From an uncultured Collinsella sp. (GTDB lineage Bacteria; Actinomycetota; Coriobacteriia; Coriobacteriales; Coriobacteriaceae), in NCBI GenBank assembly GCA_900549455.1, contig UROM01000099.1:1-6568 (forward strand): a stretch of 6,568 bases of DNA, read 5' to 3'. This document shows positions 1 through 6,525 of the stretch, in pieces (within the stretch, counting starts at the first letter, position 1; every line of letters starts with the position of its first letter). The notes beneath the pieces were generated by a model, which was not told the origin of the DNA, did no database searches, and was given only the letters and a program-made list of their open reading frames with translations. The translations under genes were made by a program, and so were the position numbers.

Positions 1-27
1 GGTCTCGTCGATGATGGTGCTACTCAT
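1..27 (-). CDS. possible start of the toxin gene paired with the antitoxin (partial, 9 codons)
   Basis: On the minus strand an ATG at 27-25 lies inside the end of the antitoxin gene, giving an 8-base overlap (ATGAGTAG) with its stop codon. The open frame reads MSSTIIDET and runs off the left edge without a stop. A start codon overlapping the antitoxin stop is the usual layout of type II toxin-antitoxin operons, where translation of the two is coupled, so the expected product is a RelE/YafQ-like mRNA interferase. Nine residues are far too few to recognise a family. The call rests only on position and overlap. Confidence 0.35.
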
Positions 28-343
28 GGATATCTACTTCCTCGGGACCCAAAACCGAATCGTCGCTTTCCGTAGCAAGGTATTCAATCCAGGCATTGCG
101 CTCCTCGGCGCGGCGATTGGGGTCCCCATATGCTTTGAGCGATCCATAGGCGGCGGTGCCGTCCTTTGAGCGCACGGCGACTGGCTGAAAGGGGAGCTTG
201 CGCATCAAAATGCTCTGCGCGACAAATAGGCGGACTGCCTCAGCGAGCGAGGTGCCCATGGCGTCATAGAGACGCTCGGCGTGTTGCTTGTCATCTTCGC
301 GAATGCGCACCTGCAGGATGGCTCTTTTTTGAGTCGATGACAT
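20..343 (-). CDS. RelB/DinJ-family antitoxin
   Basis: This 107-residue protein is probably the antitoxin of a type II toxin-antitoxin pair. Residues about 8-16 (AILQVRIRE) look like the DNA-contacting beta strand of a ribbon-helix-helix domain. They are followed by two helices, about 17-29 and 32-50, with the family-typical pattern MGTSLAEAVRLFVAQS and then KLPFQP. RelB/DinJ proteins have the same order: strand, helix, a 'G-TLSEAI-LF' helix, then 'LPF'. The remaining acidic tail (about 51-107) would be the toxin-binding part and is somewhat long for the family. I chose the ATG at 343 rather than the one at 370 because AAGGGGG sits six bases upstream of it and the nine extra residues do not fit the family. 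It is transcribed away from the FHL genes and likely represses its own promoter in the 344-430 region. A TATATT (374-369, minus strand) could be its -10 box, but no good -35 is visible. Confidence 0.85.
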   Translation of the reverse strand: MSSTQKRAILQVRIREDDKQHAERLYDAMGTSLAEAVRLFVAQSILMRKLPFQPVAVRSKDGTAAYGSLKAYGDPNRRAEERNAWIEYLATESDDSVLGPEEVDIHE

Positions 344-459
344 CACTGGCCCCCTTACATGAGCGTGCAATATAGTCGGTCAAATGCGGCATGTGCCGAT
401 ACTTGAGCATCTTATAACGATTACTTTATTTCACTCAAGTTGATAACCATTAACACGAA

Positions 460-584
460 TACAAGCGTAGTACACCCAAAACGAGAGCGCGTAAAATCTC
501 TGCAGCGTACGCGTGTAATACACTCGCCTTTATATCCTATCGAGAATAATCCTAACCAGCCCAAACCCCTGCAATACACGCGTA
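460..584. repeat. three copies of a 10-base motif TACAcGCGTA upstream of hydN
   Basis: TACACGCGTA occurs exactly at 575-584 (plus strand) and at 508-517 (minus strand; plus strand reads TACGCGTGTA). A 9-of-10 copy, TACAAGCGTA, is at 460-469. The match extends upstream by an A/T-rich pair of bases in each copy (AA, AT, AA), giving AWTACAcGCGTA. Starts are 48 and 67 bases apart. Repeated, mixed-orientation sites between two divergent genes look like binding sites of one regulator. The regulator is unknown; the copies at 460 and 508 flank the weak promoter candidate at 469-497. Confidence 0.4.
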
Positions 585-591
585 TTGCAGG
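568..591. promoter_or_regulatory. 24-base perfect inverted repeat, candidate operator
   Basis: The arms CCTGCAATAC (568-577) and GTATTGCAGG (582-591) are exact reverse complements separated by four bases (ACGC). There is no T-tract after it, so it is not an intrinsic terminator. It includes the third copy of the TACACGCGTA motif at its centre, which suggests a dimeric regulator site. It lies about 180 bases before the hydN start. An RNA hairpin is an alternative. Confidence 0.45.
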
Positions 592-733
592 TGCTACGCT
601 CGGGTTTGCCCCCTGCAACTGCGTATATTCAACCTGTATACCGTTGGAGAAATTCTATCGAGTGCCTGTTTCGCCGCATGCATTCGATACGTCGATGCCA
701 GGTCACGGGCGGCCTGGGGCAATGTCGACAGGG

Positions 734-760
734 TCTCTCCGGCATGGGATTCAGGAGGGA
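734..760 (+). promoter_or_regulatory. possible hairpin masking the hydN ribosome binding site
   Basis: TCTCTCC (734-740) can pair over seven positions, one of them a G-U pair, with GGAGGGA (754-760). The second arm is the Shine-Dalgarno sequence of hydN (AGGAGGG, 753-759). The loop is 13 bases. If formed in the mRNA it would hide the ribosome binding site. Pyrimidine stretches pair easily with purine-rich ribosome sites, so this may be chance. Confidence 0.25.
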
Positions 761-769
761 GTGAACAAC

Positions 770-1288
770 ATGGGCAATAAACGAGTCGTAGCCGATTCCT
801 CGCGCTGCATTGGGTGTCAAACCTGCATGGCGGCGTGTATCGAGGCACACGACATCCCCGGCAACATCGCCGCGCCGCGCCTGCGCGTGACGCGTACGTA
901 CGAGATCTCCGCACCGGTGGCTTGCCATCACTGCGAGGACGCCCCGTGCGCCAAGGCTTGCCCCACGGGCGCCTTGTTCTTTGATCCAAAGAACCATCGC
1001 ATCGGCGTTAACGAGGACAACTGCATCGGCTGCAAGAGCTGCGTCATGGCCTGCCCCTTTGGCGCCGTGAGCGTGGCGACCACGCAGGTCCCCGTCTTGA
1101 TGGGCGACGTGCGCGTGGGTTCGCAGACTAAGAGCTTCGTGCTCAAGTGCGACCTGTGCGTGGACCGTCCCGGCGGTCCGGCGTGTGCCGAGGCGTGCCC
1201 GACCAAGGGCCTCACCCTGGTAGACGAGGAGCGCCTGGCGGAGCTGACCGCCGAGCGTGCCCGCGCCACCATCGAAAACGAGGCGTAG
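770..1288 (+). CDS. hydN: HydN-like four-cluster [4Fe-4S] ferredoxin, FHL electron carrier
   Basis: This 172-residue cytoplasmic protein is predicted to shuttle electrons from formate dehydrogenase H. Sixteen cysteines form four cluster-binding sets: 13/16/19/23, 52/55/60/64, 85/88/91/95 and 127/130/139/143. The CHHCEDAPC and CIGCKSCVMACPFGA segments are typical of the HycB/HydN/DmsB family. Length and C-terminus (LAELTAERARATIENEA) resemble E. coli HydN (175 residues, ending with a similar charged helix) better than HycB or HyfA, which are about 205. The ATG at 770 is chosen because AGGAGGG ends ten bases before it; the in-frame GTG at 761 is only one base from that site. No signal peptide is present. 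The gene precedes fdhF by 76 bases, so the two are probably one transcript. All ligands are intact. A general DmsB-like role cannot be excluded, but the position beside fdhF favours FHL. Confidence 0.85.
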   Translation: MGNKRVVADSSRCIGCQTCMAACIEAHDIPGNIAAPRLRVTRTYEISAPVACHHCEDAPCAKACPTGALFFDPKNHRIGVNEDNCIGCKSCVMACPFGAVSVATTQVPVLMGDVRVGSQTKSFVLKCDLCVDRPGGPACAEACPTKGLTLVDEERLAELTAERARATIENEA

Positions 1289-1325
1289 GCGGGCGGCCAT
1301 ACAGGCCCAACGATTGTCAAATACG

Positions 1326-1341
1326 TACCGATTAATCGGTA
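1326..1341. promoter_or_regulatory. 16-base perfect palindrome before fdhF
   Basis: TACCGATT (1326-1333) is followed directly by its reverse complement AATCGGTA (1334-1341). It sits in the 76-base gap between hydN and fdhF, ten bases before the fdhF ribosome site GGAAGGAGGG (1351-1360). A palindrome with no spacer is more typical of a dimeric DNA-binding protein than of an RNA hairpin, since a tight loop cannot form without opening the centre. It may be an internal operator giving fdhF its own control. I see no second copy elsewhere in the window. Confidence 0.4.
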
Positions 1342-1364
1342 GCAGAGAAAGGAAGGAGGGTGTC

Positions 1365-3587
1365 ATGGAGAAGCATAAAGTGATCTGCCCGTACTGCGGC
1401 GCCGGTTGCCAGTTTAACCTCCTGGTCCAAAACGGCCAGGTCGTGGGTACCGAACCGCTCAACGGCATCACCAATCAGGGCGAGCTGTGCCTTAAGGGCA
1501 TGAGCGGCTACGACTTCATCAACGACACCAAGATCTTGACTCCTCGCGTACTGCACCCGATGATCCGCCGCACTAAGGGCGCGGATCTTGAGCGCGTAAG
1601 CTGGGACGAGGCACTGGATTTCACCGCATCTAAGATGCAGGCCATAATTGACGAATATGGTCCTAACGCTGTCATGACCACCGGCTCTTCGCGAGGCGGC
1701 GGCAATGAGGCGAACTACGTCATGCAGAAGTTTACGCGTGCGTGCATCGGTACCCACAGCGTAGACAACTGCGCCCGTACTTGACACGGCCCTACTGTCC
1801 TCGGTCTGATGGACACGGTTGGTTCAGGTTGCATGTCATGCTCCATCCCCGGTATGGAGGATGCGGGCTGCATTTTCCTCTTCGGCTATAACCCTGCCGA
1901 TTCGCACCCCATCGTCGCAAGGCGTATCGTGCGAGCCAAAGAAAAGGGTTGCAAGATCATCGTCGCCGACCCGCGCCACATCGAAACCGCGCGTATCGCC
2001 GATCTCTACCTTCCGATCAAGAACGGTTGCAATGTTGCGTTCCTCAACGCCTTTGCCAACTGTCTGGTCAACGATGGCCTCTATGACAAGGAATTCGTCG
2101 CCGAGCACACGAACGGCTTTGACGAGTGGTGGGAGACCATCAAGAACTACACTCCCGAATCCGTACAGGACATCACGGGTGTCGATCCCGCGCTGATCCA
2201 CCAAGCTGCCGAGATGTACGCCACGGCGAAGCCTTCTGCCATCATTGGCTGGGGCATGGGCGTATGCCAGCAGAAGCAGAACCTGAAGACGGTGCACACC
2301 ATCGCCTCCATCGCCTGCGTTGCCGGCCAGATCGGCAAACCCAATTCCGGCCTCGCGCCCGTGCGCGGTCAGAATAACGTCCAGGGCTCCTGCGATATGG
2401 GCATGCTGCCCAACCTGTACCCTGGCTACCAGAAGGTCACCGACCCGGCTGTGCGTGCCAAGTTTGCCAAGGCTTGGGGCGTGCCTGAGGAAAAGCTCCC
2501 GCTCGAGGAGGGCTATAAGCTCACCGACCTGGGCCACCTGGTCGACGAGGGCAAGGTGCACTGCTTCTACAACTACGGCGAGGACCCGGTACAGACCGAG
2601 CCCGATTCGGCCGGTATGCGCAAGACGCTCTCCGAGCTGGATCTGTTCATTTGCCAGGACATCTTTATGACGCAGACGACCATGCTCGCCGACGTCATCC
2701 TGCCTGCCACCTCTTGGGGCGAGCACGAGGGTGTCTTTACCGCATCCGACCGTAGCTTCCAGCACTTTGACGCGGCCGTTCCGCCCAAGGGCGAGTGCCG
2801 TCACGACTGGGAGATCTTCGCGGACCTGTCCACGCGTATGGGCTACCCCATGCACTACGACAACACCGAGCAGATCTGGAACGAGTGCATTAGCCTGTGC
2901 CCCAACTTTGTGGGCGCGACCTACGAGAAGATGGCCCCCGAGGGCGGTTACGCCCAGTGGCCGGTCAAGAGCACCGATGTGAACGACCACGGCACGGCCG
3001 ACATGTTCGCTGGTGGCAAGTTCACCACCAAGGACGGCCGCGCCAACCTGATGGCGCACGACTGGGAGGCGCCCTCCGAGCTTCCCGACGATGAGTACCC
3101 ACTCATCCTGTGCACCGTCCGCGAGGTCGGCCACTACAGCTGCCGCTCGATGACCGGCAACTGCAAGACGCTGGCGCTGCTTGCCGACGAGCCCGGCTTT
3201 GTCCGCATGAATCCCGCGGACGCCCAGGCGCGCGGCATCAAGAACGGCGACATCGTCTCGATTCACAGCCGCCGCGGCCAGGTATACAGCCGCGCCGACG
3301 TGAGCGACCGTATCAACAAGGGCACGGTCTATATGACCTACCAGTGGTGGATCGGCAAGTGCAACGAGCTGACCATGCACAAGGTCGACCCGGTCTCGCA
3401 TACGCCCGAGGACAAGTTCTCCGCCTGCCAGGTCGACGCCATTGCCGACCAGGTCTGGGCCGAGGGCGAAGTCGAGCGTCAGTACACCGAGCTCAAGCAG
3501 GCTCTGGTCGACGCCGCCGCTCCCCAGGACGTTGAGCCCGGCGCCGCCAAGTTCGACGACGAGACGCACGTGAATCAAATCGTGTAG
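1365..3587 (+). CDS. fdhF: formate dehydrogenase H, selenocysteine-containing, Mo-bisMGD catalytic subunit
   Basis: The product oxidises formate to CO2 and passes electrons to the FHL iron-sulfur proteins. It has 740 residues, including selenocysteine 140 encoded by the in-frame TGA at 1782-1784. Sec140 is the same residue number as in E. coli FdhF (715 residues) and the context matches: NCART-U-HGPTV, with His141 following. Cys8, 11, 15 and 42 hold the [4Fe-4S] cluster and Lys44 lies between cluster and cofactor. FGYNPADSHPIV, GWGMGV, PVRGQNNVQG (its Arg is residue 334, matching the catalytic Arg333), SWGEHEGVFTA and TVREVGHYSCRSMTGN (Arg586) are molybdopterin-domain motifs. The C-terminal cofactor-binding domain contains YMTYQWWIG. 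About 20-25 residues at the C-terminus (from roughly PQDVEPG) exceed the E. coli protein. The start has GGAAGGAGGG four bases upstream. No Tat signal is seen, so the enzyme is cytoplasmic. Ordinary gene callers split it at the TGA into two fragments; this is one intact gene. Confidence 0.96.
1782..1821 (+). promoter_or_regulatory. bacterial SECIS element for UGA recoding in fdhF
   Basis: The stretch immediately after the TGA can fold into the small hairpin that SelB reads in bacterial selenoprotein mRNAs. TGTCC (1796-1800) pairs with GGACA (1811-1815). TC and GA can extend this stem, leaving one bulged T and the loop GGTCT. The E. coli fdhF SECIS has an apical loop with the same GGUCU and a bulged U, at nearly the same distance from the UGA. 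The hairpin is inside the coding sequence, so it is also translated. Recoding needs selABC genes, which are not in the window. Confidence 0.8.
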
Positions 3588-3608
3588 TCCCGTTCTCGTT
3601 GGCTTTTT

Positions 3609-3651
3609 GGGCCGGGCGTCCCGCACGTTCGGGAGCCCGGCCCGTTATTTT
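3609..3651 (+). terminator. intrinsic terminator or attenuator between fdhF and hyfA
   Basis: GGGCCGGGC (3609-3617) pairs exactly with GCCCGGCCC (3635-3643). Inside, TCCCG (3619-3623) pairs with CGGGA (3630-3634) around the loop CACGTT. One unpaired G (3618) interrupts a 14-pair GC-rich stem. It is followed by GTTATTTT, an imperfect T-tract. The 78-base gap between fdhF and hyfA consists mostly of this hairpin and the hyfA ribosome site. Because hyfA has no clear promoter of its own, partial read-through seems likely. This would give more hydN-fdhF message than hyf message. Confidence 0.75.
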
Positions 3652-3665
3652 GAAAGGAAGTGGGG

Positions 3666-4283
3666 ATGAACCGCTTCATCGACATCAACCCGGAGAGGTG
3701 CATCGGCTGCGGAACATGCCAGTCCGCCTGTGCCGACGCCCACCGGATGCAGGGTCTTCAGGATACGCCGCGCCTGGCGCTCGTGAAGACCGGCGGTATT
3801 TCGGCCGCCCTTGCCTGCCACCATTGCGAGGGTGCCCCCTGCGCCGAGGTTTGCCCGGTGAATGCCATCGAGCACGATGGCGACCGCATCCGCGTCAAGG
3901 AGCAGGAGTGCATTGGGTGCAGGCTGTGCGCCATCGCGTGCCCCTTCGGAGCCATCCATCCCGATGGCACGTCTATCGCCGGTGTCGCAGGCATGTGCGA
4001 CCCGACGCCTTCGTATCCTAAGTCCCTGAGCAGCCTGCTTACGTGGGCTCCTGGCCAGTACACCTGCGCCGTTAAGTGCGACCTGTGCGCCTTCGATCCG
4101 GACGGCCCGCATTGTGTGGCGGCGTGCCCCACCAAGGCGCTGACCGTCATGGGCGGCGCGGCCGATCGCGAGCTCGACGAGGCCAAGCGCCTGCGCTCGA
4201 TCGAAAACGGCCCGACTGTCGACGTTACCGCCGTGGCCCAGGGCCTGTCCGAGAAAGCAGAAGGGAGCGTAAACAATGGATAG
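3666..4283 (+). CDS. hyfA: HyfA/HycB-type hydrogenase [4Fe-4S] subunit
   Basis: This 205-residue ferredoxin-like subunit should link formate dehydrogenase H to the membrane hydrogenase. Cysteines form four sets: 12/15/18/22, 51/54/59/63, 82/85/88/92 and 138/141/150/154. MNRFIDINPERCIGCGTC, CHHCEGAPCAEVCPVNAI and KCDLCAFDPDGPHCVAACPTKAL match HyfA and HycB of E. coli closely, including total length (205 and 203). Between the third and fourth sets is the longer insert (about 97-135) that separates these from HydN; it holds two further cysteines (111, 134). The ATG at 3666 follows AAAGGAAG (3653-3660) by five bases; an in-frame GTG at 3660 overlaps that site and is rejected. The stop overlaps the hyfB start by eight bases, so translation is coupled. 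I prefer hyfA to hycB because hyfB-type and hyfC genes follow in the same order as in E. coli hyf. Confidence 0.88.
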   Translation: MNRFIDINPERCIGCGTCQSACADAHRMQGLQDTPRLALVKTGGISAALACHHCEGAPCAEVCPVNAIEHDGDRIRVKEQECIGCRLCAIACPFGAIHPDGTSIAGVAGMCDPTPSYPKSLSSLLTWAPGQYTCAVKCDLCAFDPDGPHCVAACPTKALTVMGGAADRELDEAKRLRSIENGPTVDVTAVAQGLSEKAEGSVNNG

Positions 4284-6294
4284 CATGACGCTGTTTATCG
4301 CATCGCTTGCCGTCTCGTGCATCGGTGCGCTCGCCTCGGTTCTGCTGATCAAAGCCGATAACGCCGCCAAGACCGCCGGCTGCCTTATCGGCGCCGTCGC
4401 CGCGGTGCTTTCGTTTGTGGCCGGTATCCAGGCCGTGCTGGGCGATGTCACGTCGGTCGACACCATCGTGTTCTTCCCGTTTGCCCATTTCCAGCTGCTG
4501 CTCAATCAGCTGTCCGGCCTGTTCGTGGCGCTCATCTCGGTGCTCGCGTTTGCCGGTTCGATCTACGGTCTCAACTACTTTGATGAGTACCCGGGCAAAA
4601 AGGGCCGCGCCGGCTTCTTCTTTAACACCTTCGTGGCGTCCATGATGCTCGTCATCACCGCCGACAACGTGTTTTGGTTCCTGGTCGCCTTTGAGCTCAT
4701 GTCGCTGACCTCGTACTTCCTGGTCGTGATCGAGGAGAACGAGAACTCCATCCACGGCGGTTGGCTCTACTTTGTGATCGCGCACGTGGGCTTCGTGCTC
4801 ATCATGGCGAGCTTCCTCACCATGACCAACTTCGCCGGTGGCTCGTTTGCCTTTGCGGATTTCCGCGCCACGCAGTTTAGCCCCGCGGTCGCATCCGTGT
4901 GCTTCGTGCTTGCCTTCTTTGGCTTTGGCGCCAAGGCCGGTATCATTCCGCTGCACGGCTGGCTGCCCAAGGCTCATCCTGAGGCGCCGTCCAACGTGAG
5001 TGCCCTCATGTCCGGCGGCATGATCAAGATCGGTATCTTCGGCATCCTCAAGGTTGGTCTCGACCTGCTCTCCGCCTCGGGCGTTCAGGTCTGGTGGGGC
5101 CTTATGGTCACGGTCTTCGGTGCGATCTCGTCGGTCCTCGGCGTGGCTTTCGCCCTGCAGGAGCATGACATCAAGCGCCTGCTGGCCTATCACTCCGTCG
5201 AGAACATCGGCATCATTCTGCTCGGCGTCGGCGCCTCCATGGCCGCCATGGCGCTCAATTCGGTCGGCATTGCCGTCCTGGCTCTGATGGCCGCCCTCTA
5301 CCACACGTTTAACCACGCGATGTTTAAGGGTGAGCTGTTCTTGGGCGCCGGTGCGCTGCTGTACTCCACGGGTACGCGCAATATGGAGAAGATGGGCGGT
5401 CTGTTCCGTCGTATGCCGGCAACGGCCATCTGCTTCCTCGTTGGCGCGCTTGCCATCTCGGCCATCCCGCCCTTCAACGGCTTTGTGTCCGAGTGGTTTA
5501 CCTATCAGTCGCTGTTTAATGCCGCCATGCAGGGTGACAAGGCCGTCATGATCGTGGCCGTGTTCGCTGCCGTCGCGCTTGCCATTACCGGCGCGCTGGC
5601 TGTCACGTGCTTCGTCAAGGCCTATGGCGTCTCCTTTGCCTCCGCGCCCCGCTCCGAGGCCGCGGCCAATGCCAAGGAGGTTCCCGCCCCCATGGTGTTT
5701 GCACAGGGCCTGCTCGCGGCCATCTGCGTCGTGCTGGGCATCGGCGCTCCCGTGATCGCGCCCGTGCTGGTCGATGTCGCCGCGTCCGTGCTGCATCCGT
5801 ACGGTGGCGTGTTTGCCGCCGAGGGCATGGAGCTCATGAACCAGTACTCCGGCGCTGCCACCTCCACGCCCGCGATCGCCATTGCGCTCGTGGTGCTCGT
5901 CGGCCTTGCCTGCGGCTATCGCAAGCTCAAGACCGTCGGCAAGGTGCAGAAGTCCCAGCCGTGGGCATGCGGCTATGCTCCCAACGAGCATATGCCCGTC
6001 GTGGCCACGACCTTTGCCTCCGAGGTGTCCTGGTTTATGCAGCCGCTCTACACGCTGCGCGACCGCTGCACGGCCGTCTGCTGGTCCATCGCACACTTCT
6101 TCGAGAAGCTCACCGGTGTGGCCGAGGCTGTGGAGCCCGTACCCGACAAGGTTCTCGTCGATGCCCCGCATAAGGGTGTCGAGAAGCTCGCCGACCTCGC
6201 GACTAAGCTCGAGGGCGGCAACTACAGCATCTATATCTGCTACATCGTCGCGGCACTCGTGGTGTTCCTCGTGCTCGCCGTGCAAATGGGTTAA
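4276..6294 (+). CDS. hyfB: HyfB, antiporter-like (NuoL/Mrp-type) membrane subunit of hydrogenase 4-type FHL
   Basis: This 672-residue multi-pass membrane protein belongs to the proton-translocating membrane family that includes NuoL, MrpA and HycC. Its length equals that of E. coli HyfB (672) and exceeds HycC (608). Conserved charged residues sit within membrane segments: Glu140 in FELMSLTSYF, Lys220 in FGAKAGIIPLHGWLPKAHPE (continuing APSNVSALMSG, to 248), Lys251, Lys300 in DIKRLLAYHSVENIG, His343/His347 with Lys351 in YHTFNHAMFKGELF, and Glu406 in the IPPFNGFVSEW segment. These are the presumed proton path residues in the complex I family. Roughly 14-16 hydrophobic segments are visible, the last near 648-670, with a soluble loop at about 555-640. 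The start ATG overlaps the hyfA stop, with GAAGGGAG before it. Whether it pumps protons here is inference from family. Confidence 0.9.
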   Translation: MDSMTLFIASLAVSCIGALASVLLIKADNAAKTAGCLIGAVAAVLSFVAGIQAVLGDVTSVDTIVFFPFAHFQLLLNQLSGLFVALISVLAFAGSIYGLNYFDEYPGKKGRAGFFFNTFVASMMLVITADNVFWFLVAFELMSLTSYFLVVIEENENSIHGGWLYFVIAHVGFVLIMASFLTMTNFAGGSFAFADFRATQFSPAVASVCFVLAFFGFGAKAGIIPLHGWLPKAHPEAPSNVSALMSGGMIKIGIFGILKVGLDLLSASGVQVWWGLMVTVFGAISSVLGVAFALQEHDIKRLLAYHSVENIGIILLGVGASMAAMALNSVGIAVLALMAALYHTFNHAMFKGELFLGAGALLYSTGTRNMEKMGGLFRRMPATAICFLVGALAISAIPPFNGFVSEWFTYQSLFNAAMQGDKAVMIVAVFAAVALAITGALAVTCFVKAYGVSFASAPRSEAAANAKEVPAPMVFAQGLLAAICVVLGIGAPVIAPVLVDVAASVLHPYGGVFAAEGMELMNQYSGAATSTPAIAIALVVLVGLACGYRKLKTVGKVQKSQPWACGYAPNEHMPVVATTFASEVSWFMQPLYTLRDRCTAVCWSIAHFFEKLTGVAEAVEPVPDKVLVDAPHKGVEKLADLATKLEGGNYSIYICYIVAALVVFLVLAVQMG

Positions 6295-6306
6295 GGAGGG
6301 GAGAGC

Positions 6307-6525
6307 ATGAACAACATCGTACTTGCCGTTCTGCAGGGCGTGGTCGTCATGGCCGTCGCACCGTTCTTCTCCGGTCTCGGCCGCGTGATCCGCGCCAAGA
6401 TGCACAACCGTCGCGGCCCCAGCATCATGCAGGACTACCGCGACCTGGCCAAGCTCTTTGCGCGCCCCGAGTCCCAGAGCGAGGATGCGAGCTTTGCGCT
6501 GCGCATTATGCCGCCGCTGTTCTTC
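6307..6525 (+). CDS. hyfC: HyfC/HycD (NuoH-like) membrane subunit, N-terminal 73 residues only
   Basis: Only the N-terminus is present: 73 genomic codons of a protein normally about 310 residues. A first membrane helix (about 4-26) is followed by RAKMHNRRGPSIMQDYRD (30-47) and LAKLF, matching the N-terminal amphipathic region of HyfC, HycD and NuoH, where RRGP-I-QDYRD-KLF is diagnostic. This subunit anchors the hydrogenase peripheral arm to the membrane. The gene starts 12 bases after hyfB; its ribosome site AAGGAGG (6293-6299) overlaps the hyfB TAA, so translation is coupled. The gene is truncated by the end of the assembled genomic sequence, not by mutation. The frame stays open through the adapter, producing a false tail (LSLIHISEPTRLLS) that must be removed. 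Confidence 0.88.

Larger units (their letters stand above)
344..769. other. 426-base divergent intergenic/regulatory region between antitoxin and hydN
   Basis: No convincing gene lies here. An open frame continues upstream of hydN to 440, but its translation has no ferredoxin-like or other recognisable character and its codons are unlike those of the neighbours. The left side (about 400-560) is visibly more AT-rich than the genes. A possible hydN promoter has TAAAAT at 492-497 as -10 and a poor AGTACA at 469-474 as -35 with 17-base spacing; this is weak. The region holds three copies of a TACAcGCGTA motif, a 24-base inverted repeat and possible hairpins close to the hydN start (657-688 and 734-760), listed separately where supported. 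If the promoter lies near 500, the hydN leader would exceed 250 bases, long enough for RNA-level control. Confidence 0.6.

Noticed and set aside
440..445. TTGATA as a -35 box for hydN
   Set aside because: No -10-like hexamer at 16-18 bases downstream; only unrelated sequence is found there.
440..769. 110-codon N-terminal extension of hydN from a TTG at 440
   Set aside because: No ribosome site at 440, no similarity to the ferredoxin family, and a strong ribosome site precedes the ATG at 770.
1782..1784. TGA as a nonsense mutation making fdhF a pseudogene
   Set aside because: It lies exactly at the family's selenocysteine position with a SECIS-like hairpin after it, and the rest of the gene is intact.
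1809..3587. Separate gene starting at Met149 of FdhF
   Set aside because: No ribosome binding site upstream; the ATG lies within the SECIS hairpin and the frame is continuous with the upstream part.
1836..3626. 596-residue open frame on the minus strand opposite fdhF
   Set aside because: It is a shadow of a GC-rich coding strand: low-complexity Val/Gly/Leu/Ala translation, no recognisable domain, and the plus strand is an unmistakable FdhF.
3660..3665. GTG start for hyfA two codons upstream
   Set aside because: The GTG overlaps the AAAGGAAG ribosome site; ATG at 3666 has proper spacing and gives the family-typical MNRF start.
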